DNA of 64,000 bases from Blautia sp. (GTDB taxonomy: Bacteria > Bacillota > Clostridia > Lachnospirales > Lachnospiraceae), in contig JAETNR010000004.1 of assembly GCA_021772055.1 (NCBI GenBank), forward strand, positions 62,001 through 126,000, read 5' to 3'. The notes beneath the pieces are model-generated. The model had not been told where the DNA came from, did no database searches, and saw only the letters and a program-made list of their open reading frames with translations. Shown here in pieces: positions 63,238-64,000 of the stretch; the stretch's first letter is position 1; each line of letters starts with the position of its first letter. The position numbers were made by a program, and so were the translations under genes.

Positions 63238-63954
63238 ATGAACGATACATATGAAATCAGGCCTGTGGGTGATCGGGCCCTTCAGGTGGTTTTTGAACAG
63301 AAAATAGAGGAAAAGGTGAATGAAAAGGTCATGGCATTGCGGGAAAAGCTTACCTGCAATCCCAGGGCCTTTTTGGGTGTTCCAGCCGGAGCAGTCCTTG
63401 AGATGATCCCGGCGTTTGCCTCTCTTTTGATCTATTATGATCCCTTAAGAACAGACTATCAGTCCATGAAGGAAATGCTGGAGTTTCTGCTTTTGGACAT
63501 GGGAGACCAAAAGCAGTCGAAAGGCCGTCTCATAGAGATTCCGGTGTGCTACGGAGGAAGGTACGGAGAGGATTTAGACTTTGTTGCAAAGCATGCCGGC
63601 TTGTCAAAAGAGGAAGTCATACAGATCCACAGCGGCCGTGACTACCGCATCTATATGCTGGGTTTTTTGCCGGGCTTTCCGTATCTTGGGGGAATGGATG
63701 AGCGCATTTTTACACCAAGGCTTGAAAGTCCCAGAACCAGAATCCCTGCGGGAAGTGTAGGCATCGGCGGGGAGCAGACCGGTATTTACCCAATGGAATC
63801 TCCCGGAGGATGGCAGCTGATCGGACGTACCCCGGTGAAGCTTTTTAATCCGCAGAAAAACGGAGAGCTGCCTTATGAGGCAGGGGATTGGATACGGTTT
63901 ATTCCTATCAGTGAGAAGGAATATGAGAAATTATATCAGGAAGAGCATGAATAA
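63238..63954 (+). CDS. pxpB: 5-oxoprolinase subunit PxpB (KipI family)
   Basis: A 238-residue PxpB, which with PxpA and PxpC hydrolyses 5-oxoproline (pyroglutamate) to glutamate using ATP. Diagnostic stretches are YEIRPVGDRALQVVFEQ, the LGFLPGFPYLGGMDERI motif and IPAGSVGIGGEQTGIYPMESPGGWQLIG. It follows the OppF-like gene by 22 bases on the same strand, and pxpC seems to start just after it. Confidence 0.93.
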   Translation: MNDTYEIRPVGDRALQVVFEQKIEEKVNEKVMALREKLTCNPRAFLGVPAGAVLEMIPAFASLLIYYDPLRTDYQSMKEMLEFLLLDMGDQKQSKGRLIEIPVCYGGRYGEDLDFVAKHAGLSKEEVIQIHSGRDYRIYMLGFLPGFPYLGGMDERIFTPRLESPRTRIPAGSVGIGGEQTGIYPMESPGGWQLIGRTPVKLFNPQKNGELPYEAGDWIRFIPISEKEYEKLYQEEHE

Positions 63955-63980
63955 ACAAGGAAAACAGGACGGGAAAAACA

Positions 63981-64000
63981 ATGGAGTTGGAAATTTTGTC
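63981..64000 (+). CDS. pxpC: probable pxpC start, truncated by window edge
   Basis: Only six complete codons (M-E-L-E-I-L) are inside the window. The start fits PxpC, whose genes usually follow pxpB. Identity is inferred from position. Confidence 0.45.

Overview
The window is a stretch of low-to-moderate GC, Gram-positive chromosome. The gene set is that of a Lachnospiraceae-type gut Clostridium: a Tad-like pilus locus with DUF5702 and TadE-like proteins, a paired GlgC/GlgD, SpoVG, a DnaD/DnaI-type helicase loader pair, YesM/YesN two-component systems beside sugar ABC transporters, a TSCPD protein and a DUF6147 secreted protein. The genus cannot be fixed from the sequence alone. No rRNA, tRNA, CRISPR array, prophage or intact transposase gene was seen.

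Layout. 1-5.8 kb: 3' end of a Tad/Flp pilus locus (TadC-like protein cut by the window edge, small Flp-like pilin, DUF5702 protein, two TadE-like pseudopilins, prepilin peptidase, FHA protein). 6-17.7 kb: a carbohydrate locus with an AraC regulator, a URO-D-family protein, a YesM/YesN pair, a sugar ABC importer without its ATPase, and a GH2 beta-galactosidase. 17.8-22.8 kb: rhomboid protease, orphan histidine kinase, HIT protein, a small sigma factor, murG on the opposite strand, then a probable DUF4367-like anti-sigma protein and a DUF6147 secreted protein. 22.8-25.1 kb: an eroded stretch followed by an AAA-ATPase and a small, possibly truncated partner gene, which looks like a defence-type module. 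25.2-34 kb: beta-CASP metallo-hydrolase, TSCPD protein, mtnN, a small unknown, a methyltransferase, a large membrane-anchored unknown with a C39-like tail, and galT. 34-42 kb: a giant-hairpin repeat, an InlB-repeat/SGNH secreted protein, asnS, an SbcD/SbcC-like pair, and a small secreted protein. 41.7-46.8 kb on the minus strand: murC, then a DnaA-box-rich intergenic region, then the dnaD-dnaI-prs operon. 46.9-53 kb: a second giant-hairpin repeat, a MATE transporter, glgC-glgD, spoVG and a 3D-domain secreted protein. 53-57.4 kb: divergent c-di-GMP genes (GGDEF-EAL and a sensor GGDEF). 57.4-64 kb: an oligopeptide ABC operon running into pxpB and the start of a probable pxpC.

How parts may work together. 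The AraC/YesMN/ABC/LacZ block reads as a galactoside import-and-hydrolysis locus, and galT could process the galactose released. The Opp operon ends in 5-oxoprolinase subunits, which suggests uptake and breakdown of small or pyroglutamyl peptides. The most interesting non-coding structures are a cluster of six perfect DnaA boxes upstream of dnaD-dnaI-prs, and two copies of a very long, nearly perfect inverted repeat (one with a nested hairpin and flanked by a 16-bp direct repeat). Promoters and terminators were called by eye from -35/-10 spacing and stem plus T-run.
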